Part shown: positions 19,076 through 27,687 of the stretch, piece after piece | Layout of the letters: the number at the start of each line of letters is the position of its first letter | Position numbering within the stretch: the first letter of the stretch is position 1 | Origin: Nocardioides okcheonensis | Lineage (GTDB): Bacteria; Actinomycetota; Actinomycetes; Propionibacteriales; Nocardioidaceae | Direction: 5' to 3' | Assembly (NCBI RefSeq): GCF_020991065.1 | Contig: NZ_CP087710.1 | Location: 3,720,001 to 3,784,000 of the forward strand | Length of the DNA: 64,000 bases | Made by a program: the position numbers and the translations under genes | The notes under the pieces: model-generated | What the model was told of the DNA's origin: nothing | Database searches by the model: none | What the model saw: only the letters and a program-made list of their open reading frames with translations

Positions 19076-20085
19076 GACTTCTCCCTCAGTGCCCACCGCT
19101 GGAACAGCGTGAGGACGACGATGATCGCGAAGAGGATGAAGGCGATCGCCGCGCCCTCGCCCCACCGCTGGGAGTTGAACGAGGTGGAGAAGGACAGGTA
19201 CGCCGGGGTGAGCGTCGTCTTCGCGGGCCCGCCCTGCGTGCCGGTGTAGATCTGGTCGAAGACCTGCCAGGTCCCGATCAGCCCGAGGGTGAGGACGGTG
19301 AACATCGTCGGTCGCAGCATCGGCACGGTCAGGTGCCGGAACCGCTGCCAGCCGCTGGCGCCGTCGACCATGCCGGCCTCCTCGATCTCGTCGCCGATGT
19401 TGTTGAGGGCCGCGATGAACAACAGCATGAAGGTGCCCGAGGTGGTGAAGACGGCCAGCAGGATGAACGCCGACATCGCGAACGAGGGTCCGGCCAGCCA
19501 GTCCCACCAGCTGATCCCGAGGGCCCGGTGGTCGGTCAGGAAGGCCGGTGCGTCGACCCCGACGGCGCCGAGCACGGTGTGGAAGACGCCGCGGGCGTCG
19601 CCGAACCAGTTCGGGCCGTCGATGCCGACCCAGCCCAGCATCGCGTTGACCACGCCGGTGCTGTTGAAGAGGAACAGCCAGAGCACGGTGATGGCGACCG
19701 CGCTGGTGACCGACGGGAAGTAGAACGCGGTGCGGAAGAAGCCGCGTCCCTTCAGCGCCTTGTGGTGCACCAGCACCGCCAGACCGAGCGCGACCGCGGT
19801 CTGCAGCGGCACGACGAACAGCACGTAGTAGACGTTGTTGCGCATCGCGGTGCCGAAGTCACGCTGCTGCAGGCTCCCGCCGCTGAGGATGTTGGCGTAG
19901 TTGTCGGTGCCGACGAACCCGACGTCGGAGGAGAACGGGCTGCCCACGCCGCGCCAGTCCGAGACGCTCACCCAGAGCGCCATGAGGACGGGGAAGGCGA
20001 GGAAGACCGCCAGGAGCAGCATCGCCGGGGAGACGAAGAGCCAGCCGTCCCGCGTCTGCCCCCGGCGGATCGACGAGGCGCTCAC
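19072..20085 (-). CDS. Sugar ABC transporter permease (MalF type)
   Basis: 337 residues with a first helix near the N-terminus and a core of further helices. The EAA-type loop is I-E-E-A-G-M-V-D-G-A-S-G-W-Q-R-F-R, in the expected cytoplasmic position. It pairs with the MalG-type protein; its ATG overlaps the stop of the binding protein gene. An insertion of about 60 residues between helices (W-V-G-I-D-G-P-N-W-F-G-D and so on) is longer than in the partner, as is usual for MalF-like subunits. Confidence 0.93.
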   Translation of the reverse strand: MSASSIRRGQTRDGWLFVSPAMLLLAVFLAFPVLMALWVSVSDWRGVGSPFSSDVGFVGTDNYANILSGGSLQQRDFGTAMRNNVYYVLFVVPLQTAVALGLAVLVHHKALKGRGFFRTAFYFPSVTSAVAITVLWLFLFNSTGVVNAMLGWVGIDGPNWFGDARGVFHTVLGAVGVDAPAFLTDHRALGISWWDWLAGPSFAMSAFILLAVFTTSGTFMLLFIAALNNIGDEIEEAGMVDGASGWQRFRHLTVPMLRPTMFTVLTLGLIGTWQVFDQIYTGTQGGPAKTTLTPAYLSFSTSFNSQRWGEGAAIAFILFAIIVVLTLFQRWALREKS

Positions 20086-21338
20086 TGCCCGACGACGGCC
20101 TGCATGGACTGCTGGACCGACTCCAAGATGGCCTGCGGGTCGCCGTCCTGCAGGCCCTCGAGCTGGGCGTTGAAGTCGCCGATGACGTCGGCCGCACCCT
20201 CCTGCGCGGGCGGGTTCTGGGCGTACTCGGCGCCCGCCACGAACGGCTCGAAGCCGGGCCGGTCGGCGGCGTACTGCTCGGCCGCGCTCTGCACCGACGG
20301 GATCACGCCGAACGCGTCGGCGAAGGCCAGCTGCTGGTCGACGGACGTGAGGTGCTCGACGAGCGAGACCGCGTCGTCGGTGCTGCCGCTCTGCGCGGCG
20401 ATGCCCCAGCAGTTGGTGAAGGCGAGCGTGCCCTTGCCGGCCGGGCCCTCCGGCAGCTCGGCCACCGTGTAGCCGATCTTCGGGAAGTCGTTCTCCATGG
20501 CTCCGGCGATCCAGTTGCCCTCGATCGTCATCGCGGCGAGCTCCTTGCCGAACGCCTCGCCGCCCCAGCCGGCCCCGAGGGTGGAGGAGTACGCGGCGAC
20601 GCCGTCCTGCATCATCGACTGCACGAACTCGAGGGCCTCGAGGTTCTCCGGGCTGTCGACCGTGGCCTCGGTGCCGTCGTCGTTGACCATCGCGCCGCCG
20701 GCCTGCGGGAAGAAGGAGCCGACGCGCTGGTACTCCGGGCCGAAGGCCAGGCCGACGGTGTCGCCCTTGGTCAGGGTCTTCGCGACGGCGGCGAGCTCGT
20801 CCCAGGTGGTCGGCACGTCGGCGTCGGTGAGGCCCGCGTCCTTCCAGAGCCGGGTGTTGATGACCAGGCCGAGGGTGGAGAAGTCCTTGGGCGCGCAGTA
20901 GAAGTCGCCGTCGACGGTGAAGGCGTCGACGAGGGTGGGGTAGAAGTCGTCGGCGTTGTCGAGCTGGTCGCCGTAGGCCAGCAGCGAGCCGTTGGCGGCG
21001 AAGCCGGCCAGGGTGTCTGTCGAGACGTAGAAGACGTCGGGCGGGTTGTTGGACGTGAAGCCCTGGCTCAGTTCCTGGGGCAGGTCGGTCGCGGCCTGCA
21101 CGGTCGCGTCGGTGCCGCTCTCCTCGGCCCAGGCGGCGACGGCCTCCTTCACCGCGGCCGTCTCGGCCTCGCCGGAGGAGCCGATGAGGACCTTCAGCGG
21201 GCCGCCGTCACCGCCGCCGTCGGAGGACGACCCGCCGCCGTCGTCGAAGCCGCTGCCTCCGCACGCCGCGAGGGTGAGCGAGGTGGCGAGGGCCAGGGCG
21301 AGGGCGGGTACGGCGCGGTGGCCGGGCAGGCGCTTCAT
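20082..21338 (-). CDS. Extracellular sugar-binding lipoprotein
   Basis: 418 residues. Signal peptide with lipobox L-T-L-A-A-C (Cys about residue 24), followed by a Gly/Ser/Asp linker, then a class I-type substrate-binding fold beginning P-L-K-V-L-I-G-S-S-G. Segments such as L-S-Q-G-F-T-S-N-N-P-P-D-V-F-Y and P-T-T-W-D-E-L are typical of CUT1 binding proteins. The ligand cannot be read from the sequence; the divergent glycogen debranching gene suggests an alpha-glucan-derived sugar. Start and stop overlap both neighbours by four bases. Confidence 0.93.
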   Translation of the reverse strand: MKRLPGHRAVPALALALATSLTLAACGGSGFDDGGGSSSDGGGDGGPLKVLIGSSGEAETAAVKEAVAAWAEESGTDATVQAATDLPQELSQGFTSNNPPDVFYVSTDTLAGFAANGSLLAYGDQLDNADDFYPTLVDAFTVDGDFYCAPKDFSTLGLVINTRLWKDAGLTDADVPTTWDELAAVAKTLTKGDTVGLAFGPEYQRVGSFFPQAGGAMVNDDGTEATVDSPENLEALEFVQSMMQDGVAAYSSTLGAGWGGEAFGKELAAMTIEGNWIAGAMENDFPKIGYTVAELPEGPAGKGTLAFTNCWGIAAQSGSTDDAVSLVEHLTSVDQQLAFADAFGVIPSVQSAAEQYAADRPGFEPFVAGAEYAQNPPAQEGAADVIGDFNAQLEGLQDGDPQAILESVQQSMQAVVGQ

Positions 21339-22510
21339 GGTGTCTCCTCCGAGGGTCGGGTGGGGGATGGGGTGGGGGATGGGGTGGGGGGTGGCGTGGG
21401 GGACGGGTGGGTGCCGCTGCCGGACGGCCCGCGCAGGCTCGACTCGCGGACGACGAGCTCGGGCTGGAGCAGCGTCTGCGGGGGCTGGTCCGCGCCGCGG
21501 ACCATCTCCTCGATCGCGGTGACGAGGTCCTGGGCCACCTGCTCGAGCGGCTGGCGCAGGCTGGTCAGGCCGGGGGTGGTGAGGGCGGCGGCGGGGGAGT
21601 TGTCGAAGCCGGTGACGGCGACGTCGCCGCCGGGGCGCAGCCCGCGGTCGGCGAGCGCGCGCAGCACGCCGAGGGCGAGGGTGTCGGACGAGCAGGTGAT
21701 CGCCGTCGCGGGATCGGTCCGGTCGAGCAGCCGGTGGGCGGCGGCGCGGCCCTGGTCGAAGTCGTCGGCGACCTCCTCGAGCAGGTCGTCGGCGAGGCCG
21801 AGCTCGGCACAGGCGCCACGCCAGCCGGCCCGACGGTCGCGACCGGTGTCGGACTCCTCGGGCCAGCCGACGTGGGCGATGCGCCGGTGCCCCTGGGCGG
21901 CGACGTGGGCGGTGGCGGCGTGCAGCCCCGCCCGTCCGTCGACGTCTGCCCAGGCGAGGTCGGCATCGCCGTCCCAGGAGCGACCGAACATGGCGAAGGG
22001 CACGCCGACGTCGCGCAGGGCGGCGACGCGGGAGTCCCCCCGATGGGCCCCGGTGAGCACGAAGGCGTCGACCGAGGTGGTGCTGAGCAGCTCGCGGTAG
22101 GCCGCGACCTCGTTGTCCTCGCCGTCGGCCTGGCACAGGATCAGGTGGCAGCCGGTCGCGGCGGCCGACTCGGCGAGGGCGTGCAGGAACTGGTCGAACA
22201 GCAGGGCCGCGCGGTCGTCGCGCGACGGCTCGACCCGGATGCCGATCAGCCGCGAGCGCTGGTTGCGCAGGGCGCGCGCCGACCGGTTGGGGCGGTAGCC
22301 GAGCTGCTCGACGGCGGCGAGGATCCTCGCGCGGGTCTCGGGTGCGACCCGGGCGGGGTTGTTGAGCGCGTTCGACACCGACTGCGCCGACACCCCGACG
22401 AAGCGGGCGACGTCGCTGAGCGTGACGTGGCCGTGGGGGACCGGTCCGCGGCCGTGGGGGCGGGCGTCCGCCGTCGGCTGCTCGTCGGGGCGGTCGTCGG
22501 GTGCGGACAC
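21335..22510 (-). CDS. LacI-family repressor of the sugar operon
   Basis: 391 residues from GTG 22510, which is preceded by AGGAGG. The helix-turn-helix is at about 30-50 (V-T-L-S-D-V-A-R-F-V-G-V-S-A-Q-S-V-S-N-A-L-N) with hinge R-P-N-R-S-A-R-A-L, followed by a periplasmic-binding-like effector domain with C-S-S-D-T-L-A-L-G. The last 25 residues are a Pro/Thr/Ser tail encoded by a G-rich tandem repeat (21355-21410) and are unlike a normal LacI end. It is the first gene of the importer operon, coupled to the binding protein, and probably binds the operator at 22560. Confidence 0.93.
   Translation of the reverse strand: MSAPDDRPDEQPTADARPHGRGPVPHGHVTLSDVARFVGVSAQSVSNALNNPARVAPETRARILAAVEQLGYRPNRSARALRNQRSRLIGIRVEPSRDDRAALLFDQFLHALAESAAATGCHLILCQADGEDNEVAAYRELLSTTSVDAFVLTGAHRGDSRVAALRDVGVPFAMFGRSWDGDADLAWADVDGRAGLHAATAHVAAQGHRRIAHVGWPEESDTGRDRRAGWRGACAELGLADDLLEEVADDFDQGRAAAHRLLDRTDPATAITCSSDTLALGVLRALADRGLRPGGDVAVTGFDNSPAAALTTPGLTSLRQPLEQVAQDLVTAIEEMVRGADQPPQTLLQPELVVRESSLRGPSGSGTHPSPTPPPTPSPTPSPTRPSEETP
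21355..21410. repeat. G-rich tandem repeat inside lacI 3' end
   Basis: Three to four imperfect 12-base units of the form GGGGATGGGGTG on the plus strand. On the coding strand they give a (S/P)PTP(S/P) tail. The copy number could vary by slippage. Confidence 0.7.
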
Positions 22511-22559
22511 GGTGCCTCCTCTCGTCCGGGTCGGGGCAGGGGTTGCGGTGCGATGGATG

Positions 22560-22571
22560 TTTAGCGATAAA
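22560..22571. promoter_or_regulatory. LacI-type operator overlapping debranching enzyme promoter
   Basis: TTTAGCGATAAA has a central CG and ten of twelve positions symmetric, as in operators of LacI-family repressors. It overlaps a -10-like TAAAAT (22568-22573) that ends seven bases before GTG 22581. It lies in the 70-base gap between the divergent lacI operon and the debranching enzyme gene, so it may control both. Confidence 0.7.
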
Positions 22572-22580
22572 ATCGCGGAT

Positions 22581-24668
22581 GTGACGGAGGCTACACACGA
22601 CATCGCGCCCACGACAACCCCCTCGGGAGCGCCTTCCCTGCAGCCGCTGCTGCACGACCTGGCGTCCTGCGTGGCCGCGCCGGGGGTGCTGCTGACGGCG
22701 CTCGACGGGCAGCTGCGGCGTGGTGGGGTGAGCGGCTGGTACGTCGCCGACACCCGCCTGCTGGACCGCTGGGAGGTGTCGGTCGCGGGGTCCGACCTCG
22801 ACGTGGTGCGGGCGGAGAACCGCGGGGCCGAGCGGCACGCCTTCACCTACCTCGCCCGCTCGCTGGGCGACCTCGCGATCGCCGACCCGACCGTGCGGAT
22901 CGACCGGGTCCGCGTCCTCGCGGCCGACGAGGTCCGCGAGGAGCTGACGCTGCTCTCGACGGCGCCCGAGCCGGTCGCGGTCGAGCTCCGGGTCGACCTC
23001 GGCACCGACCTCGCCCCGATGCCCCACGTCAAGCAGGGGCACGCGACCGAGCCCCGCACGGCCGCCGCCACCGACGACGGCCTGGCGTGGGACGGGCCCG
23101 ACGGGTCGGTGCGGGTGGTGGCGGACGGCCAGCCCCCGCAGGTCGACCCCGGCGCGGGCCGGCTGGCCTGGCGGCTGGTGCTCGAGCGGGGCGTGCCGCA
23201 GGTGGTCCGGCTCCGCGCGACGACCACCGTGCCCGCCCTCTTCGGCAGCGGGCGACCGGCGCCGTGGGCGACCGCGGTGGAGGCCGGCGACGTACGCCTC
23301 GAGCGGGTCGTGCAGCAGGGGCTCGCCGACCTCGCCGGGCTGCTCCTCGACGACGACGGCGACGCCTTCCTGGCCGCCGGCAGCCCGTGGTTCCTCACCC
23401 TCTTCGGCCGTGACTCGCTGTGGGCCGCGCGGATGCTGCTGCCCCTCGACACGGGTCTCGCGCTGTCCACGCTGCGGGTGCTGGCCCGACGCCAGGGCCG
23501 GGTCGACGACCCGGCCACCGAGGAGCAGCCGGGGAAGATCCTCCACGAGGTCCGCGGGCAGGTCCTCGACCTCGGCGAGCAGCGGCTGCCCCCGCTCTAC
23601 TACGGCTCCGTCGACGCCACCCCGCTCTTCGTGTGCGTGCTGGCCGACGCGCTGGAGTGGGGCGCCGACCGCGACGAGGTGCGCGCCCTCGTGCCGGCGG
23701 CGCGCGCCTGCCTGGAGTGGGTGCTCGCCCAGGCCCGCGAGTCCGGGTGGCTCACCTACGTCGACCACACGGGGGAGGGGCTCTCCAACCAGGGCTGGAA
23801 GGACAGCCACGACAGCATCCAGTTCGCCGACGGGCGGCTGGCGGAGGCTCCGATCTCGCTGAGCGAGGTCCAGGCCTACGCCCACGAGGCGGCGGTGCGG
23901 GGCGCGGCGCTGCTCGCCGAGCTCGGCGCCGAGCCGGTGCCGGGCCTCGACGCGTGGGCCGCCGACCTCCGGTCCCGGTTCGCCCGGGACTTCTGGGTGG
24001 ACTCCGACGACGGCGGTCACGTCGCGGTCGCGCTCGACCGTGACGGCGAGCGCGTCGACTCGGTCGCGTCCAACATGGGGCACCTGCTCGGCACCGGGCT
24101 GCTGGCACCGGACGCCACCGCACGCGTCGCCGCGCTGCTCGCCGACCCGGTGCTCGACTCGGGCTTCGGCCTGCGCACGCTGACGTCGCGGTCGCCGCGG
24201 TTCTCCCCGCTCAGCTACCACGGTGGCACGGTCTGGCCCCACGACACCGCCATCGCCGTGCGCGGGCTCGCCGCGGAGGGCCGCTACGACGAGGCCGGCG
24301 CGCTGGCGGCCGGGATCGTGCGCGCCTCGGAGTTCGTCGACCACCGCCTGCCCGAGCTCTACGGCGGCGACGCGGCGGCCGATGTGGCCCAGCCGACGGC
24401 GTACCCCGCCGCGTGCCGACCGCAGGCGTGGGCGGCGGCCGCGCCGGTCGCCTGCCTGGTCGCGCTCAGCGGCCTGCGGACCGATCCGGCGACGCGCACG
24501 CTCAGCCACCCGGCACGGACCACCGGGGCCCTGGGCGGCTGGACGCTGCGCGGCCTGCGGCTCGGGCCCGACGCGTTCGACCTGTCGGTCGACCCCGACG
24601 GCAGGGTGGGGATCACCCTGCCGCCGGGCAGCCCGCTCGTGGTCGAGCAGCGGGCCGACGACGCCTGA
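22581..24668 (+). CDS. Glycogen debranching enzyme (amylo-alpha-1,6-glucosidase type)
   Basis: 695 residues from GTG 22581; an in-frame ATG at 22557 lies within the promoter/operator and is less likely. Residues about 30-230 form the glycogen-debranching N-terminal domain (G-W-Y-V-A-D-T-R-L-L-D-R, R-E-E-L-T-L). From about 260 there is an (alpha/alpha)6 glycosidase domain with S-P-W-F-L-T-L-F-G-R-D-S-L-W-A, Q-G-W-K-D-S-H-D-S-I-Q, and Y-H-G-G-T-V-W-P-H-D-T-A. It would remove alpha-1,6 branches from glycogen or imported oligosaccharides. No signal peptide, so cytoplasmic. It is divergent from the LacI/ABC operon and probably under the same repressor. Confidence 0.88.
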   Translation: MTEATHDIAPTTTPSGAPSLQPLLHDLASCVAAPGVLLTALDGQLRRGGVSGWYVADTRLLDRWEVSVAGSDLDVVRAENRGAERHAFTYLARSLGDLAIADPTVRIDRVRVLAADEVREELTLLSTAPEPVAVELRVDLGTDLAPMPHVKQGHATEPRTAAATDDGLAWDGPDGSVRVVADGQPPQVDPGAGRLAWRLVLERGVPQVVRLRATTTVPALFGSGRPAPWATAVEAGDVRLERVVQQGLADLAGLLLDDDGDAFLAAGSPWFLTLFGRDSLWAARMLLPLDTGLALSTLRVLARRQGRVDDPATEEQPGKILHEVRGQVLDLGEQRLPPLYYGSVDATPLFVCVLADALEWGADRDEVRALVPAARACLEWVLAQARESGWLTYVDHTGEGLSNQGWKDSHDSIQFADGRLAEAPISLSEVQAYAHEAAVRGAALLAELGAEPVPGLDAWAADLRSRFARDFWVDSDDGGHVAVALDRDGERVDSVASNMGHLLGTGLLAPDATARVAALLADPVLDSGFGLRTLTSRSPRFSPLSYHGGTVWPHDTAIAVRGLAAEGRYDEAGALAAGIVRASEFVDHRLPELYGGDAAADVAQPTAYPAACRPQAWAAAAPVACLVALSGLRTDPATRTLSHPARTTGALGGWTLRGLRLGPDAFDLSVDPDGRVGITLPPGSPLVVEQRADDA

Positions 24669-24694
24669 GGCCGCTCGGGCCCCTCAGCCCGCGG

Positions 24695-25966
24695 TCAGAT
24701 CGCCCAGCAGTTGCTCAGCTGGGGCAGGCCGGCGAAGCGCGCCTCGAAGAACGGCAGCGCCTCGGCGGTCTGCGGCACGATCCCGCCGACGTGGAGCGGT
24801 GCGAGGTTGGTGGAGAAGCGCACGTTGGCCCCCTTGCCGCACCACGACCGGGCCAGCTGCTTGCCCACGGCGTACGGGATGACGTCGTCGAGGGCGGAGT
24901 GGGTGACCAGCACCGGCACGGTCGGCCTGATGGTGCCGATCCGCTGCGCCTCGACGATCGACCTGAACGGCTCCTGCTGGATCAGCGTCGACATCGGCTT
25001 GCCGCTCGCGCTGAGCGTCGACGACTTCACGAACGCGTGGTTGAGCAGGTCGAACACGCACTCCTGCTCGATCTGGTCGCTCACCGCGCGGCCGCGGGCG
25101 TTGAGGTACGGGCCGAGGTCGACGTCGTAGCTCGCGGACAGCCCGCGCAGCGCGAAGAACGCGAACGCGGAGTAGAGCCCGCCGTCGAGCGTGGTGGCGA
25201 CCGTCGCCAGGTCGGCGGGGACAGCGCCGACGACCGCACCCCTGACCCTGAGGTCGGGGGCGTAGGTCGAGGCGAGCTCGACGGCCGACGCGGCCGCGCC
25301 GCCGCCCTGGGAGTAGCCCATGATCCCCACCGGGCTGCTGCTGCTCAGGCCGGTGCCGGGGAGCCGCTGGGCGGCCCGGACGGCGTCGAGGGTCGCGCGT
25401 CCCTGGGAGACCCGGTCCATGTAGGTGTGCACGCCGGCGGTGCCGAGGCCCTCGTAGTCGGGCATCGCGACGGCGTAGCCGCGCAGCAGCAGCGCCTCGA
25501 TGCCGATGCCCTCGTACTCGATGCCCTCGGAGAACAGCCGCGACGGCGCGCAGCGGTCGGCCAGCCCCTGGGTGCCGGGGGCGTAGCCGATGACCGGCCG
25601 CGACCCGACGCCGATCCACGGCGTGGTCGGCACCAGCACCGTGCCGGAGGCGGCGATCGGCCGGCCCGCGCGGTTGGTGGTGCGGTAGAGCACCCGGTTG
25701 GCGTTGCGGACCAGGCTCGTCGCGTCGAGCGGGTCGAGCAGGAAGGTCATCTTCTCGCTGCGGATCACCGCCCCGTTGGTCGCGGGCAGGGTGGCCGGGG
25801 CCTCGTAGAACGCCGGGCGGGGTGGCTCGGGGACGACGGCGCCGGCCGACGTCGTGCCGAGCGCGCCGAAGGCGAGCGTGGTGGTGAGCAGGGTGACGAG
25901 TGACGCGATCACGCGGGCCGTCCGACCCCGAGAGCGGGTACGACGACGAGATGCAGCGACTGCCAT
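24695..25966 (-). CDS. Secreted lipase (LIP family)
   Basis: 423 residues with an N-terminal Arg-rich region and a signal peptide ending near G-T-T-S-A-G-A-V, so exported. The alpha/beta-hydrolase core shows nucleophile elbow G-Y-S-Q-G-G, a likely acid in H-S-A-L-D-D-V-I-P-Y and a likely His in N-L-A-P-L-H-V-G-G. R-P-V-I-G-Y-A-P-G-T-Q-G, C-A-P-S and M-P-D-Y-E-G-L-G are typical of the secretory lipase family that includes fungal and mycobacterial triacylglycerol lipases. Substrate not deducible. It converges with the debranching gene 26 bases away. Confidence 0.9.
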   Translation of the reverse strand: MAVAASRRRTRSRGRTARVIASLVTLLTTTLAFGALGTTSAGAVVPEPPRPAFYEAPATLPATNGAVIRSEKMTFLLDPLDATSLVRNANRVLYRTTNRAGRPIAASGTVLVPTTPWIGVGSRPVIGYAPGTQGLADRCAPSRLFSEGIEYEGIGIEALLLRGYAVAMPDYEGLGTAGVHTYMDRVSQGRATLDAVRAAQRLPGTGLSSSSPVGIMGYSQGGGAAASAVELASTYAPDLRVRGAVVGAVPADLATVATTLDGGLYSAFAFFALRGLSASYDVDLGPYLNARGRAVSDQIEQECVFDLLNHAFVKSSTLSASGKPMSTLIQQEPFRSIVEAQRIGTIRPTVPVLVTHSALDDVIPYAVGKQLARSWCGKGANVRFSTNLAPLHVGGIVPQTAEALPFFEARFAGLPQLSNCWAI

Positions 25967-26065
25967 GGATGGGTTCCCTCCTCGGCCGGACCACCCGACC
26001 GACGCTCGGAACCTACTGGTGAGTCACATCACACCGCAGTGTGACGTCCGTCACGTTGCAGTGCG

Positions 26066-27112
26066 TCAGTAGACCATGCCCATCGCCTCGCGGACCTCGG
26101 CCAGTGTGGCCTCGGCGACCTCGTTGGCCCGCTCGTTGCCGCGGCGCAGGACGTCCTCGAGGTGGCCCGGGTCGGCCTCGAGCTCGGCGCGTCGGGCGCG
26201 CAGCGGGGCGAGCTCGGTGTTGATCGCGTCGGTCAGCCGGGCCTTGAGCGCGCCGCCGCCGCCGTCACCGATCTCCTCGGCGACGACGGCCGGGTCGAGG
26301 CCCTCGCACAGCCCGATGAGGGTCAGCAGGTTGGCGACCTCGGGGCGCGCGTCGGGGTCGTAGGTGATGACCCGGTCGCTGTCAGTCCTGGCGCCCTTGA
26401 GCTTCTTCGCGGTCTCGTCGGCGCTCATCCGCAGCTCGACCACGTTGCCCTTGGACTTGCTCATCTTGGTGCCGTCGGTGCCGAGGATCAGCGGTGCCTC
26501 GGACAGCAGCGCGCCCGGCTCGGGGAACACCGGGGCGTAGCGGTCGTTGAAGCGCCGCGCGATCACGCGGGTCTGCTCGAGGTGGGGGAGCTGGTCGCGC
26601 CCGACCGGCACCACGTTGGCCTTGCAGAACAGGATGTCGGCGGCCTGGTGGACCGGGTAGGTGAGCAGCAGCCCGCCGATCGAGGTGATCCCGGCCGACT
26701 TCGCCTCGTCCTTGACCGTGGGGTTGCGCTGCAGCTCGGCGACGCTGACCAGGCTCAGGAACGGCAGCATCAGCTGGTTGAGCGCGGGGACCGACGAGTG
26801 GGTGAAGATCGTCGCCTTCTCGGGGTCGAGCCCGGCGGCGATGTTGTCGAGCAGCAGGTTGCGCACGTTGCCCGCGATGTCACCGGCGACCTCGCGGTCG
26901 GTGATCACCTGGTAGTCGGCGATCAGCTGCCAGATCTCCGCGCCGCTGTCCTGGAGGCGGAGGCGGTTGCGGATCGAGCCGAAGTAGTGGCCGACGTGCA
27001 GCGCTCCGGTCGGACGGTCCCCGGTCAGCATCCGCAGCGAGGCCGGGTCGGTGGCCATCTGCTGCTCGATCGCCTCGCTGCGGGACTGGGCGGCGCGGAA
27101 GGTGTCACTCAC
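26066..27112 (-). CDS. trpS: Tryptophanyl-tRNA synthetase
   Basis: 348 residues from GTG 27112. Class I synthetase: HIGH-like motif G-A-L-H-V-G-H at about residues 36-42 and K-M-S-K-S-K-G-N in the second half. D-R-P-T-G precedes the HIGH motif as usual, and the anticodon-binding helical C-terminus is complete (N-E-R-A-N-E-V-A). The upstream in-frame ATG at 27196 would cross the likely promoter and the start of the divergent gene, so I reject it. Confidence 0.96.
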   Translation of the reverse strand: MSDTFRAAQSRSEAIEQQMATDPASLRMLTGDRPTGALHVGHYFGSIRNRLRLQDSGAEIWQLIADYQVITDREVAGDIAGNVRNLLLDNIAAGLDPEKATIFTHSSVPALNQLMLPFLSLVSVAELQRNPTVKDEAKSAGITSIGGLLLTYPVHQAADILFCKANVVPVGRDQLPHLEQTRVIARRFNDRYAPVFPEPGALLSEAPLILGTDGTKMSKSKGNVVELRMSADETAKKLKGARTDSDRVITYDPDARPEVANLLTLIGLCEGLDPAVVAEEIGDGGGGALKARLTDAINTELAPLRARRAELEADPGHLEDVLRRGNERANEVAEATLAEVREAMGMVY

Positions 27113-27120
27113 GACGCACG

Positions 27121-27126
27121 AGCCTA
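27121..27126 (-). promoter_or_regulatory. -10 box of trpS (leaderless)
   Basis: On the minus strand TAGGCT ends eight bases ahead of GTG 27112, with no ribosome site between, which supports a leaderless start. Confidence 0.5.
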
Positions 27127-27160
27127 CTAAGCGGCCGTCGGGCCCGGCGAACCGGTTATG

Positions 27161-27166
27161 TAGGGT
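27161..27166 (+). promoter_or_regulatory. -10 box of 2'-5' RNA ligase-like gene
   Basis: TAGGGT ends seven bases before GTG 27174; no ribosome site. It faces the trpS promoter across about 40 bases. Confidence 0.45.
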
Positions 27167-27173
27167 CGGTGGG

Positions 27174-27683
27174 GTGCCGACCATCGGAGTAGCCATCGCG
27201 ATCCCCGAGCCGTGGGGGAGCGAGCTCCAGGACTACCGGACCTCCGTCGGGGACACCACCGCGACCCAGATCCCGACCCACATCACCCTCGTCCCGCCCG
27301 CGCGCGTCTCCGACGAGGAGCTGGCGTCGGTGACCCGGCACCTGGCCTGCGCCGCGGGCGCCGTCGAGCCCTTCGACATCCACCTGCGCGGCACCGGCAC
27401 CTTCCGCCCCGTCTCGCCGGTCGTCTTCGTGACCCTCGCGGAGGGCATCTCCTCGTGCGAGCTGCTCGCCGACGCGGTCCGCAGCGGGCCGCTGGCGGTC
27501 GACCTGGAGTTCCCGTACCACCCGCACGTCACGGTCGCCCACCACCTCGACGACCCCGCCCTCGACCGCGCCTTCGACGAGCTCGCCGACTTCGAGTGCC
27601 GCTTCGCCGTCGACTCCTTCAGCCTCTACGTCCACGACGACGAGGCGGGCTGGCAGCCCACCTCCCACTACGACCTCGGGTGA
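27174..27683 (+). CDS. 2'-5' RNA ligase-like (2H phosphoesterase) protein
   Basis: 169 residues. Both signature motifs of the 2H superfamily are present: H-I-T-L at about residue 36 and H-V-T-V at about 118. These form the active site for 2',3'-cyclic phosphodiester chemistry in LigT-like proteins; the natural substrate is unknown for most. The small size and lack of other domains fit the group. It begins close to trpS on the opposite strand and is followed after four bases by the YihY gene, probably in one transcript. Confidence 0.88.
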   Translation: MPTIGVAIAIPEPWGSELQDYRTSVGDTTATQIPTHITLVPPARVSDEELASVTRHLACAAGAVEPFDIHLRGTGTFRPVSPVVFVTLAEGISSCELLADAVRSGPLAVDLEFPYHPHVTVAHHLDDPALDRAFDELADFECRFAVDSFSLYVHDDEAGWQPTSHYDLG

Positions 27684-27687
27684 CCTG

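Noticed and set aside
22557..22580. ATG 22557 as start of the debranching enzyme
   Set aside because: It lies within the operator and -10 region; GTG 22581 fits a leaderless transcript. Not fully excluded.
22511..24509. Minus-strand extension of the binding-protein frame through the debranching enzyme gene
   Set aside because: The plus-strand frame encodes a recognisable debranching enzyme; the binding protein has its own ATG, lipobox and coupling at 21338.
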